Shown here: piece by piece, positions 24,937 to 34,700 of the stretch
Position numbering within the stretch: the stretch's first letter is position 1
Layout: each line of letters starts with the position of its first letter
Assembly: GCA_934667175.1 (NCBI GenBank)
Contig: CAKULN010000018.1
Coordinates: 1-54,472 of the forward strand
Direction of reading: 5' to 3'
Length of the DNA stretch: 54,472 bases
From: an uncultured Bacteroidales bacterium
Lineage (GTDB): Bacteria > Bacteroidota > Bacteroidia > Bacteroidales > UBA932
Made by a program: the position numbers and the translations under genes
The notes under the pieces: generated by a model
Seen by the model: only the letters and a program-made list of their open reading frames with translations
Database searches by the model: none
Told to the model about the DNA's origin: nothing

Positions 24937-26211
24937 CTAATTGTTGCTTTCAAGTTTATCCAGACTGGAGGTGATCCCGGATGAGATCGCGACGGAGAGC
25001 AATTGTATCACACCGATGACAAGCAGCGCATAGCGAAGCGCGAATGAGTCCGAGACAAGCATCGTCAAGGCGATGAACAGGCCGCATCCGAAAAACCTGC
25101 CGATGTACAGACCGAACTCGTGGACAAGTATGTACGTGTAGGAGCTGCGGTTCTCCTTCCTGGACACATAATCGATCACCCTGAGCTGGATCGGGAAATA
25201 TCCCAGATCCATCAACGGCCTTCCCAGAACGAGGCAGAGCATGAAGACCAGCACACCTGTGGCTGAATACATCACCGCGTTCACAAGACCGCCAAGCGTG
25301 AACAGTGTCAGGCCGGAAGCGAATATCCAGACCCTGTCTTTAGGAGCTGTGAAACGTCCAAGCAGGTAAAGGATGAACGCCGTCACGATCGCGCTGACGG
25401 ACTGTACGGTTCCCAAGGTTCCCTCGTTGCCGACAAGAGTCATGATCAGCATCGATGGTGCCATCACGATGTAGCCCTGAGCTATTCCTTTAAGAAAAGC
25501 CAGACGCATCATCTTGTTCCAGATCCTGTCGAAGCGGAAATGCAGGAAGCTTTCCTTTTTGGGGTTCGTGAAAGTGCCACGGCAGATCACCGCTGACGAG
25601 GCTATGGTCAGCAGGAACACGATCAAAGTGACGATCTTGTAGGCCGAGTTTATGTTCCCGGCAAACCAACCGTGGTTTTCAGACGCCCCAAGAAAGCACC
25701 CGATGATGAATGGGATCACCACTCCTCCAATTGTGTTGAAGAAACTTTCCAGACCATAATAATAATTACGGTTGTCATCATTTGTGGTATTCAAGGCCAG
25801 CAAGTCTCTGTTGGCCCAGAAGAATCCATAGGAGAGTCCCATGATGAGACCCGCGGAGATTATTCCGGAAAGTCCGAGCGTCTTGAGGGACATCATAACG
25901 GCCATGGAGATTCCGCTGAGGAGCATGCCAAAGGAATAAAGGTACTTTATCGGTATCACACGAAGCAGGAAGCCGTTGATCAAGAATGTCAGAGGAATTC
26001 CTGTGTACACCGCCAACTGATAGCCGATCACATAAGCGAGTTCCGAACTGTTACGCATGATGTAGGTTCCTACGAATAGTTCCACGACCGGAAGCACGAA
26101 CGCATAGAGCATGTTCGTCACGAGAAGTGTCCGCATGTTGAACGGATACGACTGGAAATGCCTGAATTCAGAGAATATCTTCCCGAAAGGGTTTATGAGT
26201 CCGAGTTTCAT
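24937..26211 (-). CDS. MFS-type sugar permease
   Basis: A 424-residue inner-membrane transporter with about 12 hydrophobic segments (for example MLYAFVLPVVELFVGTYIM, IISAGLIMGLSYGFFWANRD, GLYIGRFFGCGLFIALTMLV). The long loop between the two six-helix halves (FTNPKKESFLHFRFDRIWNKM, ~215-235) fits the MFS fold. It is the first gene of the locus A operon and lies 2 bp before GH130, which argues that it imports the GH130 substrate, probably a mannosyl disaccharide, into the cytosol. The exact substrate and MFS subfamily are not known to me. Confidence 0.82.
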   Translation of the reverse strand: MKLGLINPFGKIFSEFRHFQSYPFNMRTLLVTNMLYAFVLPVVELFVGTYIMRNSSELAYVIGYQLAVYTGIPLTFLINGFLLRVIPIKYLYSFGMLLSGISMAVMMSLKTLGLSGIISAGLIMGLSYGFFWANRDLLALNTTNDDNRNYYYGLESFFNTIGGVVIPFIIGCFLGASENHGWFAGNINSAYKIVTLIVFLLTIASSAVICRGTFTNPKKESFLHFRFDRIWNKMMRLAFLKGIAQGYIVMAPSMLIMTLVGNEGTLGTVQSVSAIVTAFILYLLGRFTAPKDRVWIFASGLTLFTLGGLVNAVMYSATGVLVFMLCLVLGRPLMDLGYFPIQLRVIDYVSRKENRSSYTYILVHEFGLYIGRFFGCGLFIALTMLVSDSFALRYALLVIGVIQLLSVAISSGITSSLDKLESNN

Positions 26212-26232
26212 AATTATGTGTCTAAAACATTA

Positions 26233-26261
26233 CAAATATAGTCTCGCACGCTTGTACACAA
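26233..26261 (-). promoter_or_regulatory. Predicted promoter of the locus A operon
   Basis: Minus-strand TATATTTG (26233-26240) matches the -7 element TAnnTTTG and lies 22 bp upstream of the MFS ATG. A TTGT at 26258-26261 is 17 bases upstream, two short of the ideal spacing. The nonamer TGTACACAA occurs at 26253-26261, across the -33 region, and again at 26298-26306, in the same orientation and 45 bp apart; direct repeats are a usual form of HTCS operator. Confidence 0.5.
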
Positions 26262-26304
26262 GTATGATTCGCTTTCAAAAGAGTGTAGAATACATCCTGT
26301 ACAC

Positions 26305-26342
26305 AAAAAAAGACCGGCATGGAGTTCTGTCCCACGCCAGTC
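26305..26342 (-). terminator. Intrinsic terminator of the locus B susC operon
   Basis: Arms at 26312-26322 and 26332-26342 pair over 11 bp (two G-T wobbles) with a 9-base loop, and on the minus strand are followed at once by seven T residues. It lies ~50 bp after the stop of the compact susC gene and separates the two loci. Confidence 0.85.
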
Positions 26343-26393
26343 AATAATGAAAAAGGTATTTATATTACACCGCCTCATGCGGTTAGCCTTCGA

Positions 26394-28682
26394 TTAGAAG
26401 GATATCCTCAGATTTCCTGTAATGGTAGTCGGCTTAGGATAGGCTCCATAATCCACTCCAAGGCCGGCAAGACTTCCGTTGCGCGAGAACACCTCAGGAT
26501 CATTCCCGGAATAGGATGTGAGAACGAAGAGGTTCTCGGCCGTCACGCCTATTCTGAGACCTTTCACTAAATTGAAATTCTTAAAAAGCGAGCGCTTCAG
26601 ATCGTAAGACACCGCCAGAGTCCTCAACCTCACGAAACTGGCGCTTGAGACATTCTCCGAGTTTCCACGCAGGTCGGAAAACCCTGACGGGACAAGATAG
26701 CCTTTATGACCGTACATTGAGTTGATGTCAAGCATGATATCAAGCCCGCGGAAACCTAATGTGTTGATAAGGGATAACTCTCCCTTGGGTTGAGCTTGCC
26801 CGAAGTATTTCTCGCCAGACTCGGAGGCCAGATAGAAACGTTCCCATTCCTGCCCCTCTTCCGCTTTGAAGAGGGCGTTCCCTACGCTTGCTCCGCCAAG
26901 ACCCTCCACTTTCGTGTTGTAGGTAGAGAAGACAAGGTCTGAGTCCCACTTGAAATTCTCGCTGTCAATCGTTCTGGCACTGACAGTCACCTCTAGACCG
27001 GAGTTCTTGAGTTCGCCGAGATTTCCCCAGCTCCCGGCGTTGTTGATGACAAGGCCGGTTCCTTTCCTGATGTACCAGTCAACATTCGCATTGACACGAC
27101 CTCCGGCGAAACCAAGATCAAGTCCTGCGTCGAACTGTTTAGACGACTCGCCTGACAGATCATAGCCAGCGATGGACTTAAGGAGAGAGGAGGCGAAAAC
27201 GGCATTCCCGGTCATTCCATAACTGAGCCTCAGCTTCATGAAGTCCACAAAAGGTCTGACAGGTTCAAAGAACGGTTCTTCCGAGACAGTCCAGCCTACA
27301 GAGGCGGAAGGGTAGACTTCTGTCTGATGGTCCTCGCCGAGAATAGAGGAATTGTCCACACGCACAGAAAGACCCAAAGCATACCTGTCTCTCCAATTCT
27401 GCGTGGTTCTGAACCATCCGGAATAAAGGTCATCAGCGATTCTTGAGGAAGTCGGCGAATATGCCGTGCCAAGACCGATGTTATGGTAGCCGTAGTAGTC
27501 AGTCGGGAGATTGTGCGCTCCAGTGAACGAGTCTTCATAAACCATAGAGCTGACGGTAGCGCCGAGAACATATTCAGATCTGAGTCGACCGTCCGCAAAG
27601 GAGCCGCTGTACGTGAGGTAATCCTCATTTGTCAGTCTGGAGGATTTGGAATTGAATATCTTCGCGAAAGGAGCCTCGGTGTCAACATCTTTCAAGGTCA
27701 TTCCGGCAGTCACGTTATTCACCACTCCGGCAGTCTGATAGTTACCGGTGACGGTCAATGTCAGTCCATCGATGATCCGGATAGTGTTGACAAGGTTGTA
27801 ATTTGTCCAGACTGATCTGGTGTCATCCTTTCTGGCTTCAAGTTCAGCCAATGGAGAGGATGGGCTGCCCCCCAAGGAATAACTTTCCCATGCGCCCGCC
27901 TCGCGGTTAAGGACGGAAGCGGTAGCCGACGCACGGACTTCATACCAATTGTTGATACGGCTGGAGATGTTCAGTGCCCCGTTCAGACGGTTGGAACCAG
28001 TTCCGTTCACGATACCCTGATTATCCTGGTACCCGATGTTTGCATAGATGTCCGATGTCTCGTCACCCTTGCTGAAAGTCAAGTTGTTGTTCGTCACTAT
28101 TGCCGAGCGTGTGCAGTCCTTGTACCAATCGGTGCCAGTGAGTTCCGGAGCCGTCATCAAGAATCCAGCTCCTGTCTTGGTGTCAAATGACACGGAACCA
28201 TTCCCTTGTCCTTTCTTAGTCGTTATCACAACCACACCATTGGCGCCATTCACGCCATAGATTGCCGTGGCCGCCGCATCCTTAAGTACCTGTATGGTCT
28301 CGATGTCAGCCACTATGATCGATGACGGATCCACACCGATGGCCCCATCCACAACGAAAAGAGGTGTCACGGAAGAAGAAAACGCTCCATTTCCTCTGAT
28401 TGTCATGTGACCGAGGGTGCCTGGCATCCCCGAGCCTGAAATGATGTTCACACCGGCAACCTGTCCGGCCAAAGCCTGCATCACATCGAACGCGCTGGCT
28501 CTTGCATCCAATCTGTCCGCGCTTATTGACGACACAGACGAGGTAAGGTCTTTCCCTGAGGTCATTCCGTAGCCGACAGAGACTTTATCCGAAGACTGCG
28601 CTTTGGCCGAAGGACCAGATAATGAGACCAGCGACACGGATCCCAAGACCACCGCATATCCCAATATATTCATGAATTTCAT
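26394..28682 (-). CDS. Compact SusC-like TonB-dependent receptor lacking the N-terminal extension
   Basis: A 762-residue outer-membrane receptor (ATG at 28682; an in-frame TTG at 28709 is less likely). Signal peptide ~1-29 ending SAKAQ. It goes straight to a TonB-box-like VSVGYGMTSGKDL and a plug (LDARASAFDVMQALAGQVAG, LKDAAATAIYGVNGANGVVV), with no CarboxypepD_reg domain, then a short barrel ending LRISF. The plug strongly resembles that of the SusC at 31702 in the same operon (TSSVSS, RASA, VDGxxxVDP, VLKDAAATAxYGxxGANGVVxITTK), so the two are probably tandem paralogues. It has no SusD of its own and is about 270 residues shorter than its paralogue. It looks intact, not truncated by mutation. 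Confidence 0.85.
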   Translation of the reverse strand: MKFMNILGYAVVLGSVSLVSLSGPSAKAQSSDKVSVGYGMTSGKDLTSSVSSISADRLDARASAFDVMQALAGQVAGVNIISGSGMPGTLGHMTIRGNGAFSSSVTPLFVVDGAIGVDPSSIIVADIETIQVLKDAAATAIYGVNGANGVVVITTKKGQGNGSVSFDTKTGAGFLMTAPELTGTDWYKDCTRSAIVTNNNLTFSKGDETSDIYANIGYQDNQGIVNGTGSNRLNGALNISSRINNWYEVRASATASVLNREAGAWESYSLGGSPSSPLAELEARKDDTRSVWTNYNLVNTIRIIDGLTLTVTGNYQTAGVVNNVTAGMTLKDVDTEAPFAKIFNSKSSRLTNEDYLTYSGSFADGRLRSEYVLGATVSSMVYEDSFTGAHNLPTDYYGYHNIGLGTAYSPTSSRIADDLYSGWFRTTQNWRDRYALGLSVRVDNSSILGEDHQTEVYPSASVGWTVSEEPFFEPVRPFVDFMKLRLSYGMTGNAVFASSLLKSIAGYDLSGESSKQFDAGLDLGFAGGRVNANVDWYIRKGTGLVINNAGSWGNLGELKNSGLEVTVSARTIDSENFKWDSDLVFSTYNTKVEGLGGASVGNALFKAEEGQEWERFYLASESGEKYFGQAQPKGELSLINTLGFRGLDIMLDINSMYGHKGYLVPSGFSDLRGNSENVSSASFVRLRTLAVSYDLKRSLFKNFNLVKGLRIGVTAENLFVLTSYSGNDPEVFSRNGSLAGLGVDYGAYPKPTTITGNLRISF

Positions 28683-28712
28683 CAATAAATGATTTAAATA
28701 TCTAAACAAATG

Positions 28713-29705
28713 TTATTCGGAGGCCTGACTCACCTGATATCCTTTGGCATTCTGGGAGTCCGTGGCAACCTTTGTCCCGTCAGCATTAGTGAACCAGACG
28801 TGGAGGTCCGAGATTGACGCATCCTCGTCAAGACCGAAAAGTTGCTTTGGGTAAACGTACTTGAAATAGTGGATATCCCCTGATTTTGTCATAAGGATAT
28901 TCTTGACAGTCTTCTCTGAACCATCGGAGAGAGTTGCGACCGCATTAAGGTAAATATTCTCTTCCCCATAGAGCGGAGTGAGGGTGTCTTCAATCCTTGA
29001 GACAAACTCTATGGAGACAAAATCGCCATAGCGGAATGTCTGAGGAGTCGTGGAGACAAAATGAAGGACTGTATAATCATCATTGCCTTTTCCTCCCCTC
29101 ACCTGGATAGTCTGAGTGTCGGAAATCAGGAATTCCCCATCGTTGGATGTATTGAACCCGTTGTCGGACAGGCAAGTGGCGACAGCGGTAAAGAATTTCA
29201 CATTGTTGACGCCGGTCCTGAACTTCAGGCTGACATCCGCCACAGTCGTAGGATGGTCTCCACTTCCGTCAGTGTTGATCATGGTCGTGCCCCTGACCAC
29301 GACCCATTCGACAGGGCCTGTGTTGCCGAGAACCCCGTACTGTGAAAGCATGGCGGTGTTATATGGCATTGTTGTCGTGGGTTCAGTGTAGTCGTTGGCG
29401 ATCACCATCCTCTCTTCCGTGATGTTGATCATCTTGCCGCCGCTTTGGACATCCTTGGCGGAATACACCGCCTGAAGATTGTCCGCGACCTTCCAGTTCT
29501 TAGGGACAAGCATCGCCAGAACAAAATATCCGTTACGTTCGGTCTCAGGAACCAACTGTACTTGGACCTTGACCTCAACCTCAGTGTCAGCCAGCGGATC
29601 GGAAGGCCAGACTACAGAATTGAATGTTATGCAGGAAAAAAGAATCGCCGCCAGACAGGCAAGTGTCAGAATGACCTTGGCTTTTCCTATGTGTTTCATA
29701 TTCAT
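28713..29705 (-). CDS. Surface lipoprotein, DUF4961-like
   Basis: A 330-residue lipoprotein with lipobox AAILFSC (Cys25 from the first ATG). The start could also be the second ATG, two codons later. The mature part is beta-rich: VEVKVQVQLVPETERNGYFVLAMLVPKNWKVADN near the start is typical of the DUF4961 family as I remember it, which sits next to SusCD genes in Bacteroidota. No catalytic motif is seen. It lies between the small lipoprotein and compact susC genes, and probably acts as an accessory glycan-binding protein in the manner of SusE/SusF. The family name is from memory and not checked. Confidence 0.55.
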   Translation of the reverse strand: MNMKHIGKAKVILTLACLAAILFSCITFNSVVWPSDPLADTEVEVKVQVQLVPETERNGYFVLAMLVPKNWKVADNLQAVYSAKDVQSGGKMINITEERMVIANDYTEPTTTMPYNTAMLSQYGVLGNTGPVEWVVVRGTTMINTDGSGDHPTTVADVSLKFRTGVNNVKFFTAVATCLSDNGFNTSNDGEFLISDTQTIQVRGGKGNDDYTVLHFVSTTPQTFRYGDFVSIEFVSRIEDTLTPLYGEENIYLNAVATLSDGSEKTVKNILMTKSGDIHYFKYVYPKQLFGLDEDASISDLHVWFTNADGTKVATDSQNAKGYQVSQASE

Positions 29706-29713
29706 CTACAATA

Positions 29714-30196
29714 TTATTCGGTTACACCTGTGAACATATACCTGTAACTTACGGTGGCACAGTCAAGCCTGAAATTCATCACCAGCACACCTTTGTTGAA
29801 CGTGGCCAGAATCTCTTTGCTGTCAGACCTGCGGATCGCGTTAGGGTGGACAGAGTTGTCAAAATACACATCCACCGTCCCGGAAGGGATCTCAAAGCCA
29901 TATTTCCTGGCAAACGGGACATCACCATTATCCATCGACAGTCTGGAAATCTTGCCGTCCTTATAGGTAAGAGAAAGCCGGAAAGTGTTGAAGAAGTCAA
30001 AATACGGCAATATGTCCACTCCGTTGACATTGACATCATCTATCTGAAGCACCTTGAAGATTCTGAATGTGGATGTCTTGTTTCCGTCATAGTCAGGATC
30101 AGCCGTCAGATCCTGAAGGCCGACGGAGTAGCATGATGATGCCACGACAGCCACAAAAGCAAACAGTGCGATTATTCGTGTTTTCATATTATTCAT
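29714..30196 (-). CDS. Small lipoprotein of unknown function
   Basis: A 160-residue lipoprotein: signal peptide with lipobox VVASSC (Cys22), then a short beta-rich mature domain (FRLSLTYKDGKISRLSMDNGD, VLVMNFRLDCATVSYRYMFTG). I do not recognise the family. It lies 11 bp after susD and 8 bp before the DUF4961-like gene, so it is part of the locus B operon and is probably displayed on the same outer-membrane complex. The second ATG (MKTRI) is also a possible start. Confidence 0.65.
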   Translation of the reverse strand: MNNMKTRIIALFAFVAVVASSCYSVGLQDLTADPDYDGNKTSTFRIFKVLQIDDVNVNGVDILPYFDFFNTFRLSLTYKDGKISRLSMDNGDVPFARKYGFEIPSGTVDVYFDNSVHPNAIRRSDSKEILATFNKGVLVMNFRLDCATVSYRYMFTGVTE

Positions 30197-30207
30197 TTCT
30201 TTGTCTG

Positions 30208-31698
30208 TTATCTCTTGAGATTCTCATTCAGACGGGTCTCCGAAAGCGGATAAGGGAAATAAAGGTCATCGGCCGTGAATGCGGAATCATGCTGGATCGG
30301 CTTGAAACCGACAACATCCACCACTCTGTTGTTGGCGACATCCAGTATCTTTCTTGTGCGAAGGATGTCATACCAGTTCTGAGCCTCAAAACAAAGTTCC
30401 CAGACACGCTCTTTATACACGTCATCGAAAGTGATCCCGGAAGGTTTCGCATAACTCGGAAGAGCCCTGTGACGAACCTGATAAAGGGCGTCAATGGCGT
30501 CAGCGTCCGAAGTTTCACCACCTTTGCAAGCCGCCTCAGCAAGCATCAGGAGCACATCGGCATAACGGATTATCGGGAAATCCTCACCTGACTTTCCATC
30601 GGCCAAGGCAGACTCATCAAAAAACTTGAATATGTAGGGGCGGGTGAACTCAAGACCGTTCCAACTGCTGTAAAACCAACCTTTTTCAGCAGCACGCTTG
30701 TCCCCAACTGTGAAAGTGCCGATGAATTGGCTTGTAGGAACCAGAGATCCACCATAGACTCCGTTGGCGGAGAATGATGAGGCGTCAACCTCATTCGGGC
30801 CATAAGGAAGGAGTGCGGAATGAGTTCCGGACTGTGAATATGTCGGATCATTCTGAACAGCGAAAATCCACTCGCCCTGATTCTCATTCTCCGCCACCCG
30901 AAGGTCGGAGTAGTTTTCGAACAGGGAATATTCACCGCTCTTCACAACCTCCTTCGCCTTGTCGTAGGCCTTCTGCCAGCAAGAGTTGTCCTGAAGAGGG
31001 TAGCCTGCCATAGTAAGGTAGACTTTTGCGAGGATACTCTTTACGGCGCCAAGTCCGATGTGGCCACTGCCGGGATTCATGGAGGTTCCGGCCAGCAGGG
31101 TTTCCGCATTGAGAAGGTCGCTCACTATCTGTTCGTAAACCTTAGTCTCAGGAACGGGCTCAAGCGCGATCTTCTTCGTGTCGCTCGTGGGTTCAACCGA
31201 CACTGGGACAGGCCCGAACTCACGTACAAGTCCGAAATAATAATAGGCCCTGAGGGCGTAAGCCTCGGCAAGGCACCTGTTCCGGACCTCTTCAGAGACG
31301 GATGCCGTAGAGTTCTCTATGCCTTTGATGACATTATTGCAGTTGTTGATCGCAGTATAGCGATGGTCCCAGCAATACTCCACAAGATTGTTGTCCTCAA
31401 GGATAGGAAGATGCACGCCGAGAATCTCCTGCTGGTAAGGATATGTCCTGTCATGATAACCGGTAAGGAGCTCATACATTATCCACCCAGTGTGGTTGAC
31501 CGCGACCAGTCCGGAGAAAAGCGTTGAGCCGACAGCCCCGTAAAGTCCGTTGGCAGCGTCCTCCATCTCGGACTCACTGTTAAAGTAATTGTCCGGAGAC
31601 ATGAAATTTTTAGGCTCCACAGTAAGGAAATTGGTACATGAGCCGAGAGTGAGCGCCATAAAAGCGGCGCACGCCATTGTCTTGATTGTCTTTTTCAT
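30208..31698 (-). CDS. SusD-family surface glycan-binding lipoprotein (locus B)
   Basis: A 496-residue RagB/SusD lipoprotein with lipobox TLGSC (Cys21), followed by TNFLTVEPKNFMSPDNYFNSE, the classic start of SusD proteins. The TPR-like core includes RCLAEAYALRAYYYFGLVREFGPVPV. The C-terminal half contains the usual IIRYADVLLMLAEAACKGGE and the RHRALPSY and ERVWELCFEAQNWYDILR segments. It lies 3 bp after susC, so the two are certainly co-translated partners. Length is normal for the family. Confidence 0.96.
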   Translation of the reverse strand: MKKTIKTMACAAFMALTLGSCTNFLTVEPKNFMSPDNYFNSESEMEDAANGLYGAVGSTLFSGLVAVNHTGWIMYELLTGYHDRTYPYQQEILGVHLPILEDNNLVEYCWDHRYTAINNCNNVIKGIENSTASVSEEVRNRCLAEAYALRAYYYFGLVREFGPVPVSVEPTSDTKKIALEPVPETKVYEQIVSDLLNAETLLAGTSMNPGSGHIGLGAVKSILAKVYLTMAGYPLQDNSCWQKAYDKAKEVVKSGEYSLFENYSDLRVAENENQGEWIFAVQNDPTYSQSGTHSALLPYGPNEVDASSFSANGVYGGSLVPTSQFIGTFTVGDKRAAEKGWFYSSWNGLEFTRPYIFKFFDESALADGKSGEDFPIIRYADVLLMLAEAACKGGETSDADAIDALYQVRHRALPSYAKPSGITFDDVYKERVWELCFEAQNWYDILRTRKILDVANNRVVDVVGFKPIQHDSAFTADDLYFPYPLSETRLNENLKR

Positions 31699-31701
31699 GT
31701 A

Positions 31702-34700
31702 CTAGAATGTTATTTTAATGTTACCTGTGATGGTCAGCGGCTTCGGATAAGCAAGGAAGTCATAGCCTGATTGGTCGTCACCACCGCCCCATCCGCACTC
31801 TGGATCATAGCCCGCATACTTTGTGAAAAGATAGACATTCTCTGCGCTGACTCCCATCAACAGTCCTTTTATCAACTTGTTGCCCTTCAAGAGAGCATGT
31901 TTGAAATTATAAGTAAGAGAGATGTTCCTGACACGCAGGAAGTCTCCGTCCATGATGGCAAAGTCTCCCATGCTATTGTTTCCGAACAGCGGGTCGGTCG
32001 GAAGACGAAGCTGTGCAAGTTTTGTGTTCTGGTTGTCAGGAGTCCATGCCGCGTTGAGCACGTCCTTGAAACTGTTGGTATAGATTGCCTGCCCGACGCA
32101 GAGGTTCTGGGTGAAACTCTGGACCTTGAAGCCCAGCGAGGCACCGAGGTCAAGCATGAGGTTGAATCCCTTCCAACTGAAATTGTTGACCAATGACAGT
32201 TCCCAAAGAGGAACGGCGCGGCCAAGATACTGCCCGTCAGAATCATCGTACTTGTGGTCATTGTTGACATCCTCAAGCTTATAGTCTCCTGGGGTACGTC
32301 CGTACAAGGAGGCTTCCTCCGCTTCCTCTATGCTCCATGTGCCGATCAGTTTCTTCCCGTACCATCTTGCATATTCCTCTCCCTCCTGGCAAATGCCGTC
32401 GTGGGTGGTGTGCGTTCCATAAAACTTTTCGACTATCGTCTTGTTGCGTGAGGCGATGAAGTCAAGATCCCACTTAAAGTCAACGTTATCGATCAAGTGT
32501 GAATTGACCGTGAACTCAAATCCGGTGTTGCGCAGTGTGCCAAGGTTTGACGAGGTAGAACCATAGCCTGAAGTCGCCGGGACCTCGACATTGAACAGCA
32601 GGTCACAGTTCCGCTTGATGTAGAAATCAGAGATCACCTGCACCCTGTCACCGAACAGACTGATGTCGATTCCCGCGTCAAACTGCTTTGAAGTCTCCCA
32701 ACTGAGATCCTGATTCCCGAGCTGGCTCAATGTGACAAAAGAATAGCGGCCATTGTTGAATGTCACGTTGCCGCTGCCAAAACGGGCGAAAGCGGCATAG
32801 TTTCCGATCGAAGAGTTTCCGACCTCACCATAGCTGACGCGTAGCTTCAGTTGGTTGACAACATTCTTCAACCCTTCGAACCAAGGCTCTGAGCTGATGG
32901 CCCATGCCGCGGACACAGACGGGAAGAAACCGTACTTATGATTGGCGCCGAAATTTGACGCGCCGTCGGCTCTGAGGGTGACACCAAGCATATACCTGTT
33001 GTCCCAAACCTGATTGGTTCTGAAGTAGTACGAGTTCATCCTGTTCTCGTCAATCCCGGAACTTGGGGTGACAGTGTTGTCTCCCAGTGAAAGGTCGTTG
33101 TAGCCGTTCTCAACGGATGTCATGTTCTTGTTGCCTTTGTAGGAATTCTCGAAATAATAAGAATACCATGAAGCGCCAAGCACGAACGTGGATTTAAGCC
33201 TGCCGTTGAAGAACTTCTTGTTGTAGGTAAGGTAATCCTCATTGGACCATCTTGCCGAGTAGCCATCTGTAATGTAGGCCTGGTTTCCGGATGATGCCGG
33301 AGAATAGTCACGAAGTCCGGCCATGCGTACATCCGTGTTCTTGGCCGAGTTGTTCTGATAGTTCGCCCTCACGGTCATTGTAAGATCTTTCGTGAAGTGC
33401 ACATCGGCTCCAACGTTAAGAAGGATGTAGTTGTTACGGGAGATGATGTTCATGTACTGAAGCTGCTGCACAGGATTGGAGCCCTGCTCGCTCTGAGGAT
33501 AGTCTCCTTTCTCGCCCCATGTTCCGTCAGGATACCTCACCGGGACAATAGGCGGCATCTCGATCACATTACGGATACCGGTCTGCCCCATACCACCCTC
33601 GTTGTCAGGGCTGTTGGCCTCAGTCTGGCTGACAGAAACCATTGCACTGAGATCCAGCCACTTGTTCACCTTGGTCGAAGCGTTTATGGTTCCGCTGAGA
33701 CGTTTTGAATAAGTGTTCTTCAAAAGTCCCTGCATGTCCTGATAACCGATGTTGGCATAAACCTTCGTGTCTCCCTTTGACTGCGAGAACGAAAGATTGT
33801 GTTCCATAGTCAAGGCCATGCGCAGAGCTTCTTTCTGCCAGGAGGTGTTGTACAAAGGACTGGCGATAAGAAGCCCGTCATCATCCCTCAGGTAGTTTCC
33901 CGAAGCATCCTTGGCATAACTGAAAAGGTTCTCCATCGGAGATGTCAGATGAGGCATGTTCTGGCCCGAGTAGCCGTAGGCAAGCGCCTGCATGCTCATG
34001 TATTGGTCAGAGTCCATCATGTCAAGGTTTCGGGCAAGGATTCCGACCCCGGCCTTGGCGTCGTAGGTAATGGTGCCGGCGCTTGATGATCCGGACTTGG
34101 TGGTGATAATGACCACTCCGTTCGCGCCTTTGGCGCCATACATCGCGGTAGCGGCGGCATCTTTCAGAACATCGATATTCTCAATGTCAGAAGAATTGAT
34201 CATGTTCGGATCCACATCAACAACCCCATCCACCACATAAAGAGGCGTTGACGACGCGTTTATGGAACCCATGCCACGAACGCGGATCCTTGTGTTGCCA
34301 CCTGGACGTCCGGATGTCGAGGTAACCTGTACTCCCGCCATCTTTCCGGCCATGCTTTGAATGACATTCGCGGCCGAAGCCCGTTCTGACAATTCTTCAC
34401 CGTTAACAGACGAAACGGAAGAGGTGAGCTCACGTTTGATCATTGTACCATAACCGACCACGACTGTCTCCTCAATCATATGACTGTCGGTCTTGAGAGC
34501 AACCTGATACCATGTCTTCCCTGCCTCTAAAGGCAGTTCATGCCCTTGTTGTCCGAGCATCGAGAACAACAATGTCTCGGTCCCGACCGGAACGGAAAGC
34601 GTGAAGTTACCGTCAATGTCTGTGACAGTGCCTGCGTTAGTTCCCTTTGCGGACACAAAGGCGCCCACAAGAGGATTACCGTCTTCATCCAGCACCCGGC

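Noticed and set aside
26394..28682. Compact SusC as a pseudogene
   Set aside because: It has its own signal peptide, an intact plug and a proper C-terminal Phe, with no frameshift or stop, so it is better read as a functional reduced paralogue.
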